Origin: Monarcha castaneiventris obscurior
Lineage: Eukaryota > Chordata > Aves > Passeriformes > Monarchidae
Length of the DNA stretch: 64,000 nt
NCBI GenBank assembly: GCA_026261815.1
Contig: JAMPIT010000258.1
Location: 10,283,501 to 10,347,500, forward strand
Reading direction: 5' to 3'
The translations under genes were made by a program, and so were the position numbers. The notes beneath the pieces are model-generated. The model saw only the letters and a list, made by a program, of their open reading frames with translations. It was not told where the DNA came from and ran no database searches. Positions 23,152-34,200 of the stretch are shown in pieces (within the stretch, counting starts at the first letter, position 1; the number at the start of each line of letters is the position of its first letter).

Positions 23152-25769
23152 AGACTAAAGAGGGAGCCTCTAATTTTGCCGCTCACGGCGGGTCGTTCTC
23201 AGTCCATTAATGCTGTTAAACAGCACTTCTAGAAAACAAAAACCAGTCCCAAAAATAAAACCCAGAGACAGATGGACCATTCAGTGCGTTTTTTGATTGT
23301 ATCTCCCACTTGTCGGCCTGACCTGCTTAAACCCTATTCCAACAGGACTCAATCTCTGCCCCAGTGCAGGGTGATCAACCCTTTGCTCTTCAACAGCCTG
23401 CAGCACGTTTTGAGCTTATCTCCCCAAGGTAGAGGCTTTTTGATCTCATGAATGGTGGAGATTATGGGCAGCTGGAAAGTGCTATTCACAGCCTGCCTCC
23501 CCCACACCTCTGTAAGCCTAGGGAGCTTTGTCCCACCGGGAGCTGTATGGACCTGCAGGTGAAACATATCAACTGGGTGTTTCTGCTAACTGGATCATCA
23601 GTGGAGCAATTAGCACTGCTTCAATGGGGGGCTGGAGTTATTGTTTCCGGCCACTGCATCCCAAAGCTTGCACAGAGCAAAGAGGTAAGGCTGGAAACCT
23701 GAGTCACGTACCTGGTCCATCACTGAGAGTCCTGCACTGGGACTGTGCCCAGATCTGACCACAAGGGTCCTGCCTCGCCAGGACACAGGGAGAATCCAGG
23801 GAATGCAGGGAGTCAGGGAAAGCCAGCAATGACGGGGAGCCCAGTGCTTGTGTGCTCTGGAACTCTGGCATCACTGTCCTATCACTGCAACACCATCACC
23901 CACCTCCAGCTGCCCTGGATACCAGGGATGTCCAGGGTACCAAGCCTGGGTGATCTGCCACCAAGAAGCTGGGGGAGAGATGTCCCCCCAGATTTAGCCC
24001 TGGCAGAAAAGGCTCCCTCCAGTCCAGCTCCTCACCCACCTTGGGATGCTGGGGAAGGATGCACCTCATGCCCTTTACCCGTGCCCTGGCTGCCAAGCAT
24101 GACCAAAGGTGGCCCCAGGCCAGAGGTGTGCGTGCCTCCGGACCAGGGCTCAGGGTGTGTGTGTGTCTCCCAGCCTGGCACCAGCGGAGGAGGACAAGTG
24201 CAAACACTGTGGCCAGTGGGGCGGCAGAAGGTTATCTGGGGCCCGGCAGTGGAAAAACTCTGGTGTGTGACTAAGGCACAACAGCGTCAGGTGTGGGTCC
24301 AGGCAGGGCAAGCGGGCCGGGAGTTATCGCTTCCCCGTGGGTTCAGGTGCCTGAAGCCAAATGTTTCCTAAGGGTGCGGTGACAGCCACAGCCCCGTTAT
24401 CGTGGCGCCTGGCCCACCCCAAGCGGCATGGACACGGGGGCTGGGTGCTGGACCTTCCCCCCATGGCAGGGATGGGGCACTTCCCACTGCTCCTCCAGTG
24501 GGAGACTCAAGCCCTGGGAGCATACTTCAGCAGGGACACCTTGGTCCGGGGGACCCAAGCTCCCAGCTTGTGAGGAATGGCCTGTGCCAGCCCCTCCAAG
24601 CAGCCCCAAACTATCCTCCCACCCTGGAGCACCCAGGCTGCATCCCACCCATAGCACTCTTGTCCTCTCCCCAGCTCCACGCTGTCCCTATGGACCACAG
24701 CATCCCCAAGGTCAAGCCCTAGGTAAGGAACTCTCAGATCTGCAACTCCTTCTCTCAATGGAACAACAAACCCAGACCAGCTGCAGGACCTGTTAGCTGT
24801 AGCATGGGTGATCCACATGAGTTGGGTCCCCCCCAGACAACAGAAACCCCCTCAAGCTTGTCTTTCACCCCAGCTTTGAAGACCCCAGGGCCCTGCGCTC
24901 CAGCTGGCAGGTGACTGCATGGTGCCAGGCCATGCCGTGGCCATGACTCACCTTTCTGCTGGGAGGTGTTTCTCCATACCTTGCTCCTTCCTTCCCCCAC
25001 TTGCCTCCTCGTTGAACCAGGTCAGTTGTACCCCAAAACCATGGGGCATAAGAGTTGCAGAGGGTTCAGGGATCTCTGCACAGTTGCCAGAGTCAGGGTC
25101 CTTTTTGACAGGAAGTGACCAAGGTGGAAAAGGAAGGGAGGGAGACATGGCCTAGCACAGGGTTCTCCAGCTGACAGCAAGTGCACGTACTACAGGGATT
25201 GCACCCCAGCCGTGCCTCCCTCAGTGCTGCCAAAGGTGTTTTCTTGCTGCCCTCATCACTTTGCAGGGCAGGTTTTGCCGGGGACAGGACTGGGCTCCCT
25301 CCTCCAATGGAGAGTGTGTCTTGGCCCAGGCACTTGGAAGAGGGTGTTTTTTATGAACAATAAATTAACCATAATTGTCTTTTCCACTACAGCCACTCCT
25401 CCCCGGCCATGCGGTGATTCCCAGCCATGCTGGTCCATTTGACTGCCATGCCCCATTGAGTGCCTGAAGGAGTGCCTTGCCCCAGGCACAGGGGACCAAA
25501 CCCAGAGCAGCTGTTTGGAGGAGCCAAAGCACCTTCCCCTGCTCTTGCCTCCATGTAAGGTAGCAGCAGCAGAGCCGGACCTCACTCCTGCCCTGGCACA
25601 GCAATGATGAAAGGCAAGGAAGAACTGGTTTGTGCTCTGATCTCAGAGCTGAACCTCAAAACCGCCGTGAACCGTCACTCCGGCTCCCAGGATGCCTAGG
25701 GAGGACAGGACAGCAGAGCCAGCCTTTCCAGTGGGACGGGATGGTTGGAGAAATTCATCGTTCCCCTGG

Positions 25770-25796
25770 AAATAAAAATAATAATCATAATAAAAA
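25770..25796 (+). repeat. A/T-rich imperfect (AAT/AAAAT) simple repeat
   Basis: Degenerate units of aataaa and aataataatcataataaaa. Ordinary microsatellite DNA. Confidence 0.7.
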
Positions 25797-26984
25797 CACA
25801 AAGCCAGAGATTACTTATATGCACACAAACACGCAGGCACGCACTCTCCCCATCTGGCTTTGCCAGCCTGACTCATCGCTAATTCAAACAGCCCACACCT
25901 TTCCCTCTCCCTCCATGTGACATTTTGAACAAGTCTCCAGGGAAGAGGCACAAGTTTTGCCCTAGCTATCCCCTGGCATTGTCGCCTTGTCCTTGGGTTC
26001 TGGTGGTCCCAGGGACAGGACACCCCCAGTATCTCATCACAGGCCACAGGTGTCCCAGCACAGTCACCCCTGCACAGGCACCTCTCAGAAAGTGGGGCAA
26101 GCAGAGGGTGGAGGCAGCAGTGGAAAGGACAAGTGATTGAGCCTGATGGATCTGTGACGCCTGTAGATGCAGCCCCATGGTCCTGTTCTCAGGCCTGCCG
26201 GGCAGAACATGATGTCCCAAGCTGCTGCCACCCTGCTTGGAATCACCTGTGCTTTGGTACCTGCTCAAGGGCAGACCACAAGGCTGGGTACTGGTCCCAG
26301 AACGCAGAGCCCAACACCAAACTATTAGCCACGGCTCAGGGGAACATCAGACCTGCTCTGCCATTCCCATCTGAACAGGAAAGAGTGGGATCAGCCCAGC
26401 TTCATCCCACTTCCACTAGCAGGGCAAGCAGCCCCAGGGCACCCCCGAGCCCTGGCCAGTCACCGGGGGTTGCAGTGGTGAGCACAGGAGGAGGGAGCCG
26501 CTGCCACCACCAGCCTGGGCCAGGGCATCATACAGCCTGTAAGAGTGCTCCCTGCACTGCCAGCACGGTGTCAGGTCTGGACAAGTTCCTGCCTTCAGAG
26601 GGATTCGTGCATCACAGGTAATCAGCTGTGGGAGGGAGGCAGGGAGGGATGGAGCCAGACCTGCTTGCTGAGCTCGGGACCTGCCAGCATGCTTGTGCTG
26701 AGTCACCACCTATGAACGCAGGGAAACCTCAGCACCTGAACCCCGCCAAGCTGCCGGGCCATCCCCAGGAGGACAGCAGAGACAGCAGCCGGGACCAGGC
26801 AGCAGACACCAACCTCCCTCCCGGCTGTGACCACAAGGCCGGTACTGCAGAGCTCCCGCTGCGAGGGACAGCGGGACAGGACTGCTCAGGAAGAATTCAG
26901 GACCAGCAAGGCTCTCAGCAGAGTTTCGGCTGCCATTCCCCTTGGAGATGACTCACTGCAGGACCAGTCACACCATCCCAGTGC

Positions 26985-27055
26985 CGCAATTGCCCCATCT
27001 GCAGATTAGGGAAACTGAGGCACAGGGAAGTGGGGTGACTCAAGAGCTGTTGCAC
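26985..27055 (+). mobile_element. MIR SINE fragment
   Basis: The text ttgccccatctgcagattag followed by ggaaactgaggcacagggaa matches the MIR core (cccattttacagatgaggaaactgaggcacagag). MIRs are ancient and occur at low density in birds. Confidence 0.65.
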
Positions 27056-27136
27056 AGGAGATGCTGCTCAGATGCCGAGGCTTGGGCGTTCCCCATCGAT
27101 CCTCCGCAGCTAACTTAAGCAGAAATGAACATCGAT

Positions 27137-27148
27137 GTAAATATTTAC
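27137..27148. promoter_or_regulatory. Forkhead-like palindrome GTAAATATTTAC
   Basis: A perfect 12-base palindrome holding two opposed forkhead (FOX) core motifs, just past the probable poly(A) site of the KLF gene. It sits in an AT-rich patch that also has two ATCGAT sites (27096 and 27131 areas). KLF2 is a known FOXO target in mammals; whether this site acts on this gene is only inferred. Confidence 0.35.
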
Positions 27149-27214
27149 TGACAAACAAGCTCAGCCTCACCCTCTCCTCTTAGAAGAAACCTTTAAAGTA
27201 AACTCTCCTGGCTC

Positions 27215-28407
27215 TTTCATGTTTACATCTTGTTTATTTATTATACAGCAGATCACAATATTTCAACAGTTTGCATATAAAGAAAAGTAACATTTCAGAG
27301 TGCAAGAGACCTAACGTGCCCAAGCAGAGAAATGTTAATTAACAATATACACAGACGGGAACAGTGCACTTCCCAAAGCTGAGACTCATCTGTGTTCCCA
27401 GCTGGAAGAAAAAAATATATTAAAAAAACAGAAACATTATATATTACTGCTTTGTTTAATTTACAACTTGCTTTGCAGAAGCTGCACATAAAAAGACTCA
27501 TTTTCATTTGAGCTTTCTTTTTTGTCCCCCCCCTCTACAAAAGTTTCAAGTATAGCAGAGACCTGGGCATTCATAGCTGGACTCATTGTCCTTTACATAC
27601 TAAATTAAAAAAGCAGCATGGGGAAGGCAGCTGCAGCAGTACCTGGTGTCATCCTGAGGGGAAGAACAAGACAAAATAAAGCAGACAAGAGCCAGGAAAG
27701 ACATTTTAGCTCTTGAGTGGAAAACTGTGGGAACGGCCAGGGCTGGACTGCCCAGTGGAGTCCGAAGCTGGTGACAGGACCATCCCCGCTCCCTATGCAA
27801 GGTGACGCTGTGCTGCCAACACCTGCAAACCTTTACAGCCACGAGCCAGTCAAATCCCACCCTCGCCCCATCCACTGTAGGTTTTGGGTCAGGAGGTTTG
27901 TTCTGATGGCCACAACCGAGACGACCAGCAACCCATTTCCCAGCACCACAACCAACATGCCCAACTGGCATGGGTCTCCAGCCAAAATGCAGCCAGAGTC
28001 AGCCACCACAGTCCCTAGAGCCGGGGGGGTGCCAGAATCTGGGGGAAGAAGGTTAAGCTGATGCCAAATACAAGCCAGGAGTCCTGGGGACAGACCCCTT
28101 ATGCACCAGCCCCCTCCCCACTCACCAGGTACCTGGCTGGGAGGAACCCTCCAGGCATGGGGAGCTGAGTGGTGATGCCTGGGCAGGTGTTTCTGGCAGC
28201 TTTGCTCCCCATATACATCCCAAAGCAGCCCTTCCCCACCACTTGGCGGGGCTAGCTCTCACAGCAGGGGCAGGAGGAGAAAACTAGTTATCAACTACAA
28301 GCGGAGAGGGCTGGGTGGCCAGGCTGCTCCCCAGTGCCATCCCTGGCCCGTCGCTATTTACACCGTGAGCTGGCTCCGGGGACATCGAGTCCGGCCGCAG
28401 CCGCTGC
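27215..28407 (-). other. KLF17: KLF 3' untranslated region
   Basis: Sequence between the stop codon and the AATAAA signals. The distal half (27240-27610) is AT-rich with at least one ATTTA element on the minus strand (near 27600), as in short-lived KLF mRNAs. The proximal half is GC-rich. I see no open frame with protein character. The exact 3' end needs transcript data. Confidence 0.6.
27233..27242 (-). terminator. Probable poly(A) signals of the KLF gene
   Basis: Two overlapping AATAAA hexamers on the minus strand (27242-27237 and 27238-27233). They lie about 1.17 kb downstream of the KLF stop codon, at the end of an AT-rich 3'-UTR-like segment. Cleavage would be expected near 27215. Confidence 0.6.
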
Positions 28408-28583
28408 TCACATGTGCCGCTTCATGTGGAGAGCGAGGTGGTCTGAGCGGGAGAAAGCCCGCTCGCAGAGGTGGCACTGGAACGGCCGGTGCCCTGTGTG
28501 CTTGCGGTAGTGGCGGGTCAGCTCATCGGAGCGGGCAAATTTCCAGCCACATCCTTCCCAGGTGCAGTGGTAGGGCTTCTCGC
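28408..28583 (-). CDS. KLF17: KLF coding exon 3 (residues 361-418): zinc fingers 2 and 3
   Basis: The acceptor is CCTGCAG. The frame reads [20 protein letters not shown] and [20 protein letters not shown], then [18 protein letters not shown] and TGA at 28410-28408. DNA-contact residues of the KLF class (RSDELTR, RSDHLAL) are intact. Glu401 replaces the usual Asp of CDRAF. Confidence 0.97.
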
Positions 28584-30754
28584 CTGCAGAGGAGAGGGGG
28601 TGTCAGTGGGCTTGGAGGTTCCCGCCCTCCCTGTGCCCTCAGCTCTGTGCTACCCCTACCCAGCACCCCCTTTTCAAGGGGGATCCCTGATCCCCACCCT
28701 TAGGAAATGGGAGCCCCGCTGCGCACCTCTGCTTGCCCAACTTTCCTTCTGTCTCCCATTTTCCTGCCCTTCCCCATGTGCTAAGGTCTGTCCTTTGGGC
28801 ATCCCTGCCCCATTACAACACCCCTCCATGTGCCCCTGCCTCACTTCAAACTGTGGGTGGTCCCCTGCTCATCCCTGCTGTGGGGTGGCACCATGTGCTC
28901 TGTCCCAGCTCGGCCAGAGAGTCGACCATACACCCCCCCAGTCTGTCTCCTTACTCTATTTGCCCCTAGCCCAGGTCGAGGGCCGCTCCATGTGTCCCCA
29001 AGCCCTACCTCCTCAGGCACCCCCAGGCCCCAAAGCCAGCAACTGGAGGAGTCACAAGAGTGGTCTCGCTACGTGCCTTGGTCCCTGTGTGTCCCTGCCC
29101 AGCCCCACCACGGAGGTCCTTCTGAGCACTTCAGGGGCCATCCCCATTGCTCCCTGCCCTACACGCAGAACCCCTTCACTCAACCCCATGCCGACTGCGG
29201 GCTATCTCTGGGTGCCCTCAAACAGCCCCACCACGGGGAATCACCGTGCACTCCCTGGCAGACCGCAGGGGTCTCCTCCACGCGACCCCTACCGACACCC
29301 CTTCACAGCCCCGGAATCACGGTGGCGGCTCTCACCACGTGCCGGGATACCCCACCCGGGACCCTCCGGGCGCGTCCCCGCCCCGGCGCGCCCTTACCCG
29401 TGTGGGTCCGCATGTGCGCCTTGAGGTGGGAGCTCTTGGTGTAGGTCTTGCCGCAGCCCGGGTATTCACAGTTGTGCGTGGCCGTTCGCTTGCGCGCCCA
29501 CGAGCGGCGGCCGCGCTTGGGCTTGCAGTCCTCGGGGGGGGCCCCGGCCGGGAAGTATTCCAGCACCGGGGAGTTGGGCGGCGTGACCAGCAGCCCGGGC
29601 AGCCCCGCCGGGCCCGGCCCCGGCCCCTTCAGGGGCTCCCTGAAAACACTGAAATGTCCATGAAACTGCGGCGGCGGCTGGGGGGCGAAGTGGGGCGCAT
29701 AGCGGTGCGGGGCCACGGCGTAGTGGGGCGGCAGGTCGGCCAAGAGGTGGGGATCGGTGCCAGGCAGCGGCTCCTCAGCGGGCCCCAAGCGGCCGTGGGG
29801 GAAGCCCGGGTAGGGCAGCGGCGGCCCCGGCACCGGTCCCGGCCCCGGCCCCGGCCCGGGACCCGGCGCCACGCGTGGCTTGTGCTCGCCGCCGCCCGGT
29901 CCCAGGTAGTCGGCGGCGGACATCCCCAGCATACAGGCGCGCTCCTCCGGCTGCTCCTTCTTGATGCGGGGCCCGAAGGACTGCGCGGCGTCCAGGGGCA
30001 GTGGGCGGGCTAGGGCCGGGTGGAGGGGCGGGTGGTGATGGGGGTGAGGGTGGTGGTGGGGGCCGCCGGGCACCCGCAGCTCCGTGTACTCCCTCCGCTG
30101 CAGGTCGTAGTGGCCGGGCAGGTCCGGGGTGAGCAGCTCAGCCACGTAGCTGTGGCCCTGGCCCTCGGAGTAAGGCGCCGGGAACTTGCCCGGCGTCGAG
30201 TACGAGCCGTCGCTGTCGTAGGTGGTGCCGCAGCTCTCAGGGGTCTCGGGCAGGGGGTAGTTGGGGCCGGTCGGCCCCTGCCCGCCACTGCTGGTGTGCG
30301 CCAGGATGAAGTCCAAGTCCACGAACTTGCCCAGATCGTCCTCCTCCCGCTTGACGGCAGCGGGGCCATCCTGCTGTAGCATCCTCTGCGGGAAAATGAG
30401 GCGTCAGGAGCGGCGGGGAGACGGTAGCGGCGGAACCCGCCGCCCCAACACCGGGGCCCGCGCCTCCCGCTCGGGGCGGCGGCTCCCCCCAACCCGTCCG
30501 ACGGGTTGGCACCACTCCGGCTGCGCTGCGCCGCCCCCGGGGCGCCCTCCGACGGCGGGAAGGCGGCCCGCCCCCCACTCCTCAGACGGGCTGAGCCCCA
30601 GCCCGGAACGCTCTGCCCCGTACCCCCCTTGCCACCCCTCTCCCCGGCGCCAGGTGCTTACGTGGAGCATGTCGGCGGGCCGCTCCTCTAGCGGCATCAA
30701 GTTGGCGAAAGTGGAGATAGAGGGCAGGGCGCTGTCGTCCACGGCCGCCGCCAT
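28408..30754 (-). CDS. KLF17: Kruppel-like factor, KLF2/4/17 group; probable KLF17 orthologue
   Basis: Three exons (30754-30662, 30385-29398, 28583-28408) join to 1257 nt, giving 418 residues. A short N-terminus ([10 protein letters not shown]) resembles KLF2/KLF4 starts (PSFSTFA). The acidic activation segment [13 protein letters not shown] (50-61) matches KLF4 [19 protein letters not shown] (110-120) and TPPNSP are further group motifs. VKRE (K43) and IKKE (K173) fit the SUMO consensus; KLF4 has the latter. [13 protein letters not shown] is the nuclear signal. C2H2 fingers: C337/C342/H355/H359, C367/C372/H385/H389, C397/C400/H413/H417, ending KRHM as in KLF2. The protein should bind CACCC/GC boxes and act in the nucleus. 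Its place beside DMAP1 in the same orientation is that of mammalian KLF17, so I favour KLF17; KLF2 itself is the alternative on sequence alone. That it is a KLF is certain. Confidence 0.93.
28584..29397 (-). other. KLF17: KLF intron 2
   Basis: Intron of 814 nt with donor GTAAGG and acceptor CTGCAG. The plus-strand frames of up to 317 codons that cross it are shadows with proline-rich, low-complexity content. Confidence 0.9.
29398..30385 (-). CDS. KLF17: KLF coding exon 2 (residues 32-361): regulatory region and zinc finger 1
   Basis: The acceptor is CCCGCAG and the donor after CAC ACG G is GTAAGG, so the glycine of the HTG linker is split, as in other KLFs. The exon holds the acidic activation segment, a histidine run (141-149), a (PG)n stretch encoded by GGCCCC-like units near 29825-29870, the nuclear signal and finger 1 ([20 protein letters not shown]). 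The exon is extremely GC-rich, which makes sequencing and assembly errors here more likely; the frame is intact. Confidence 0.93.
30386..30661 (-). other. KLF17: KLF intron 1
   Basis: Short GC-rich intron of 276 nt with donor GTAAGC and acceptor CCGCAG. Confidence 0.9.
30662..30754 (-). CDS. KLF17: KLF coding exon 1 (residues 1-31)
   Basis: ATG at 30754 lies in strong context (G at -3, G at +4). It encodes [20 protein letters not shown] and [11 protein letters not shown], then the donor GTAAGC. Phase 0. The S-x-STFA element is shared with KLF2 and KLF4 and supports this start. Confidence 0.9.
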
Positions 30755-31260
30755 GCCGGGCCGGGGCAGCGGGGCAGCGGGGCCGGGGGCGGGCTGGGGG
30801 AGCGCGGTGCGCGGAGCCCGGCACCCTCCGCTCCGCTCCGCTCCGCTCCCCGGGCAGCAGCGCTGCTCTGCGCCGCCCCGCGCCCCTAAGCTGTTAACAG
30901 CATGGCTGCGCCCCGATTGGTCCGGCCGGCATTGATATTCACCGCCGCCGCCTGCCATTGGCTGTGCTGCAGCCCGGGCCACGCCCCCTCCTGCGGGGCT
31001 GCCCCGGCGGGCGGGGGCCGGCGGTTGCCGCTGCCCCGACGGCGCTCGGAGCCCGCGCCGGGCGGGAGAGGACGGGACGGAGCGGCGGGGTCCCCACGCC
31101 CTGCTGTGCCCTGCTCTGCGAGTGTCCCACGGCAGAGAAGAGACAGGGGTGCTGCTGTAGATCGCGGAGGCCAGAATCCTGCTCGCGATGTGATCGGGGC
31201 GGCGGCGCCCTTAAGCCTTGCCCACGCTACGAGCGCGGAGCGGGGCTGTAGGTGGCAGAG
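30755..31260 (-). promoter_or_regulatory. KLF17: KLF CpG-island promoter with two CCAAT boxes
   Basis: CpG-dense DNA upstream of the KLF ATG. Two inverted ATTGG motifs (30916-30920 and 30957-30961; CCAAT on the gene strand) lie 41 bases apart, about 160 and 200 bases upstream of the ATG, the usual NF-Y arrangement. A 10-base palindrome CTGTTAACAG (30891-30900) lies between them and the gene. GC boxes are present near 30785-30800. No TATA box is seen. The transcription start is probably between 30760 and 30890. Confidence 0.65.
30826..30849. repeat. (CTCCG)n pentanucleotide repeat in KLF 5' region
   Basis: Four perfect CTCCG units plus a partial one, in the probable 5' UTR or core promoter of the KLF gene. 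Confidence 0.85.
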
Positions 31261-34200
31261 CCGGAGGTCCCCCGGCACCCAGTCCCGAGTGGGGCAGGGG
31301 CAATGGCTGTGTCACATGCCCCGTGTGTGCAGGCAGAGAGTGCCGGACAGATCTGGCGCAGGGGTACAGGTGAGAGCGTTCCAGACGGTGTGCCGGCCAC
31401 TACGCTCGCCACGGGGGCCACCGAGCACGTCAGCGAGCGAAGGTGCAGTCCCAAAAAGAGGTGCTTGTGGCACCGTAGGAGCTGAAGCAGGTAGCCGAGC
31501 CCCGGTGCCCCCACACCCCCGCGCCACCCGTTTCATGTAGGCGCAGCCGTGAAGCCGCGTCCTGCGCGCCGCTGCTGTCGGTGAGGCAATCAGCGGCACA
31601 GAGCGCACCAGCTCGCATCTGGCTGCGTGCAGGGTGCGTGTGCGAGCCGAGATAACTGCTCGTCGACCCTGTCGGGGGCTGGCACCCTGCCGGCATCGCC
31701 TCATCTCGCCCCACAGCCCCCACGACACGTTTGTGTGCCCTCCCTGGGGACAAGTGCCGTGGCTGAGCCTCCGACCGCCCTGGTACAGGGGGGCACGGGC
31801 CGGCTGTCCCACCCTGAGCGGCCCCTGGGACAGTGCTGTCCTCCCGAGGGCTTCCCATGGCAGGGAACGCAAGGACAGCAGGTTGTCCCACCTTGCAGGA
31901 GACACCCAGGTCACCCGCCCTGTTCTGGCCAGTTGGATCACGGCACAGAGACCCAGGGCACTGGGCAGGCCTCCCCAGGGGCTCTCTGCCTCCCTGTCCA
32001 GCTCACAGCACGATCTTCTCCGTTTGGCTCCCATCCAGCCAGTACCAGGAATGGCCCTGCTACTGTTGCACTCGTCAAGAAGCAATGGCCCTTATCTCTT
32101 GGAGCCTGTCTCCCTGCTTTCTGGGACTGTCCATCTCCAGATACCTTTCTAAGAACTGAGGCTGCTGCCTGCTCTATTCAGAAGTGAGGAGTCAATTTAA
32201 AAAAAAACAAATATAAACACCAAAGGTGAGGTGTGCACACACACCACACGCACATGCCGCTTCTGAATCCAAAGCTACTCTACCAGTTGCTTTCATCACC
32301 GCGCTTTAATTGTAAGGGTGGAGCATTGCAATAAATTATTTCAGTAATCCAGTGGAACAACAACAATTCAGATCTTCCCCCTTTTACCAAGAATCCCTGC
32401 CCTGGTTTCCAGAGTACATGTCGGGCTGCTGCCTGGGCTCCATCTGCCTGTCTGCCAGCGAGGCAGCAGGTTTATTAATGGCACCTATTGGGTCAAAACA
32501 CACGGGCTCCAAAGTCCTTCCTTGGAAAAAGTTGCCTCCAAAGTGGCAAAGAAGCATGTGGGCATTACTTGAAATTACTTTTAGCTTGCCTCCCAGAGTA
32601 GCTTATTCAAGCCACCAGTTAATCCCATTATTTGTTTCTTGGCCAAATAATAATTAATAGCAAGGCAGTTCCTGCCCCAGACCTTTACAGATAAGTGAGA
32701 GAAGATGCCATAGGAGACAAACACTAATTCCACTTGGTTTTCCCCTTTCCCAGGCAGTTTTGGCATCTGCACCCATGTGGAGCTGGCTTATTTTTAGAGG
32801 CGTCGCCAACATATCAGCTTAATTTTTACAGCCAATATTTCTTGCAAATGTGGGATATTCCCCAGGAAACTCTTTTCGCTGATGCTCTGGTGGGAGGGCC
32901 GGCGTGGCGGGGAGCGGCAGCACGCCAGGCACCACAGCAACACAAGCACTGCCAGCGCTGACTGTGCAGGGAGCCAGGAGCGCGTCACGGGCAGGGTTTT
33001 CCTGCTGTGAGCCATGGGGTGGGCACGGGGGGTCCCTGCCACAGCCTTGTCAGCCCCTCAGCCACAGAAGCCCCCTCCTGGGTGAGAGGGAGGCCAGCAG
33101 GAGCAGTCAGTGCGTGCACAGCCCACTGTTGACAGAAGCCCATTTAGGAAACGTGGATTATCTCCCGCGCCACTACAGCAGGCTGTAAAGTCGCTGGCAT
33201 CCCATGAGATCAAACGGCGGCCAGGCAAGAGAGCAAACAGAAGGTGGGAAGGGCCACCCGCCCAGGCGATGGCCAAAGAGGAAAGGGTTAATGGTTATCC
33301 TTGCTTGTGGCACATCTGGCAGCAGAGGAGTGAGAAGCATGGCATGCCCAGCATGGTGTGCCAGAGGTGGCTCTGTCAAGCCGGGAGCATTGTCAGCCCT
33401 GCCAACACTGCCACAGTGCCACGGCACCCTCCCCGATGGCACACAGCACGTGTGGGATGGGCAGGGGGACAGTGCCCTGTGGCACTGCCAGAGATGGAAT
33501 TGGTGCCCAGGTTGCTCAGCAGGGCTCCCAGGAGACACAGATTGATCCTACCCTACATAACATTGGGGCCTGAAAACACCTGTGCTGCATCCCTTTCTGT
33601 GCTGTCACCCAGAGTTGGGGGACTGGAGTGAACCCAAGAACTCTCCTTTGGAGCACCTCCAGTGCCCCCTCTCCAACCACCTACAGCTCCACAGTCCAGA
33701 GAGCTTCTGCTTCAGTGGGAGGCAAAACTCAAGTCCCAAAAGCTCCACAGGGGATCCCATGAGAGGCACCAGGGCAATCCACACCACAGGACACCCCAGA
33801 CAACTGTGACACTCCAGGGTTACATCCCTGAGAGCAGAAAATTAATCTGGCTGGGTTTTACTCTCTGTCTTCCCCTCTGCATGGGACTGGTCCACCTAGA
33901 GAAGGGTCCAGGAGCCCCCAGACCTGCCTGCACCCCCGAAGCCCCCTTCGCCTCCTGAAAAGAAAAGAGGAACTGAAAATGAAATTAAAGCATAATTCAA
34001 TCCGGAGCAGGTCCAGAGTAAAGTCATCTGCTCTTATCGTGTGCTGGCAGGCTCTTCCCGCTCCGCAACAAACACAATGTTATCAGGGCACAGAGGGCAG
34101 ATTCGTTTGCACCGGCCGAGCAAGCTGCTGTGTCCGCCCTGCTTGCCCTGGGGTCTGGGGAGCTCCGGGATGCACGGCCGAGGACCGGGGCTGCCAGGGG

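Larger units (their letters stand above)
22181..27200. other. DMAP1-KLF intergenic region
   Basis: About 5 kb of moderately GC-rich DNA between the DMAP1 promoter and the 3' end of the KLF gene. Open frames exist on both strands but none has a recognisable protein pattern or splice context. It contains the double poly(A) palindrome, a 28-base inverted repeat (23124-23151), a short A/T-rich simple repeat near 25770-25795, a MIR fragment near 27.0 kb and a forkhead-like palindrome at 27.14 kb. Confidence 0.7.

Noticed and set aside
28471..29424. 317-codon plus-strand frame over KLF exon 3 and intron 2
   Set aside because: Antisense shadow of a secure zinc-finger exon plus intron; proline- and serine-rich without a motif.
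29147..30013. 288-codon plus-strand frame over KLF exon 2
   Set aside because: Antisense shadow of the KLF coding exon.
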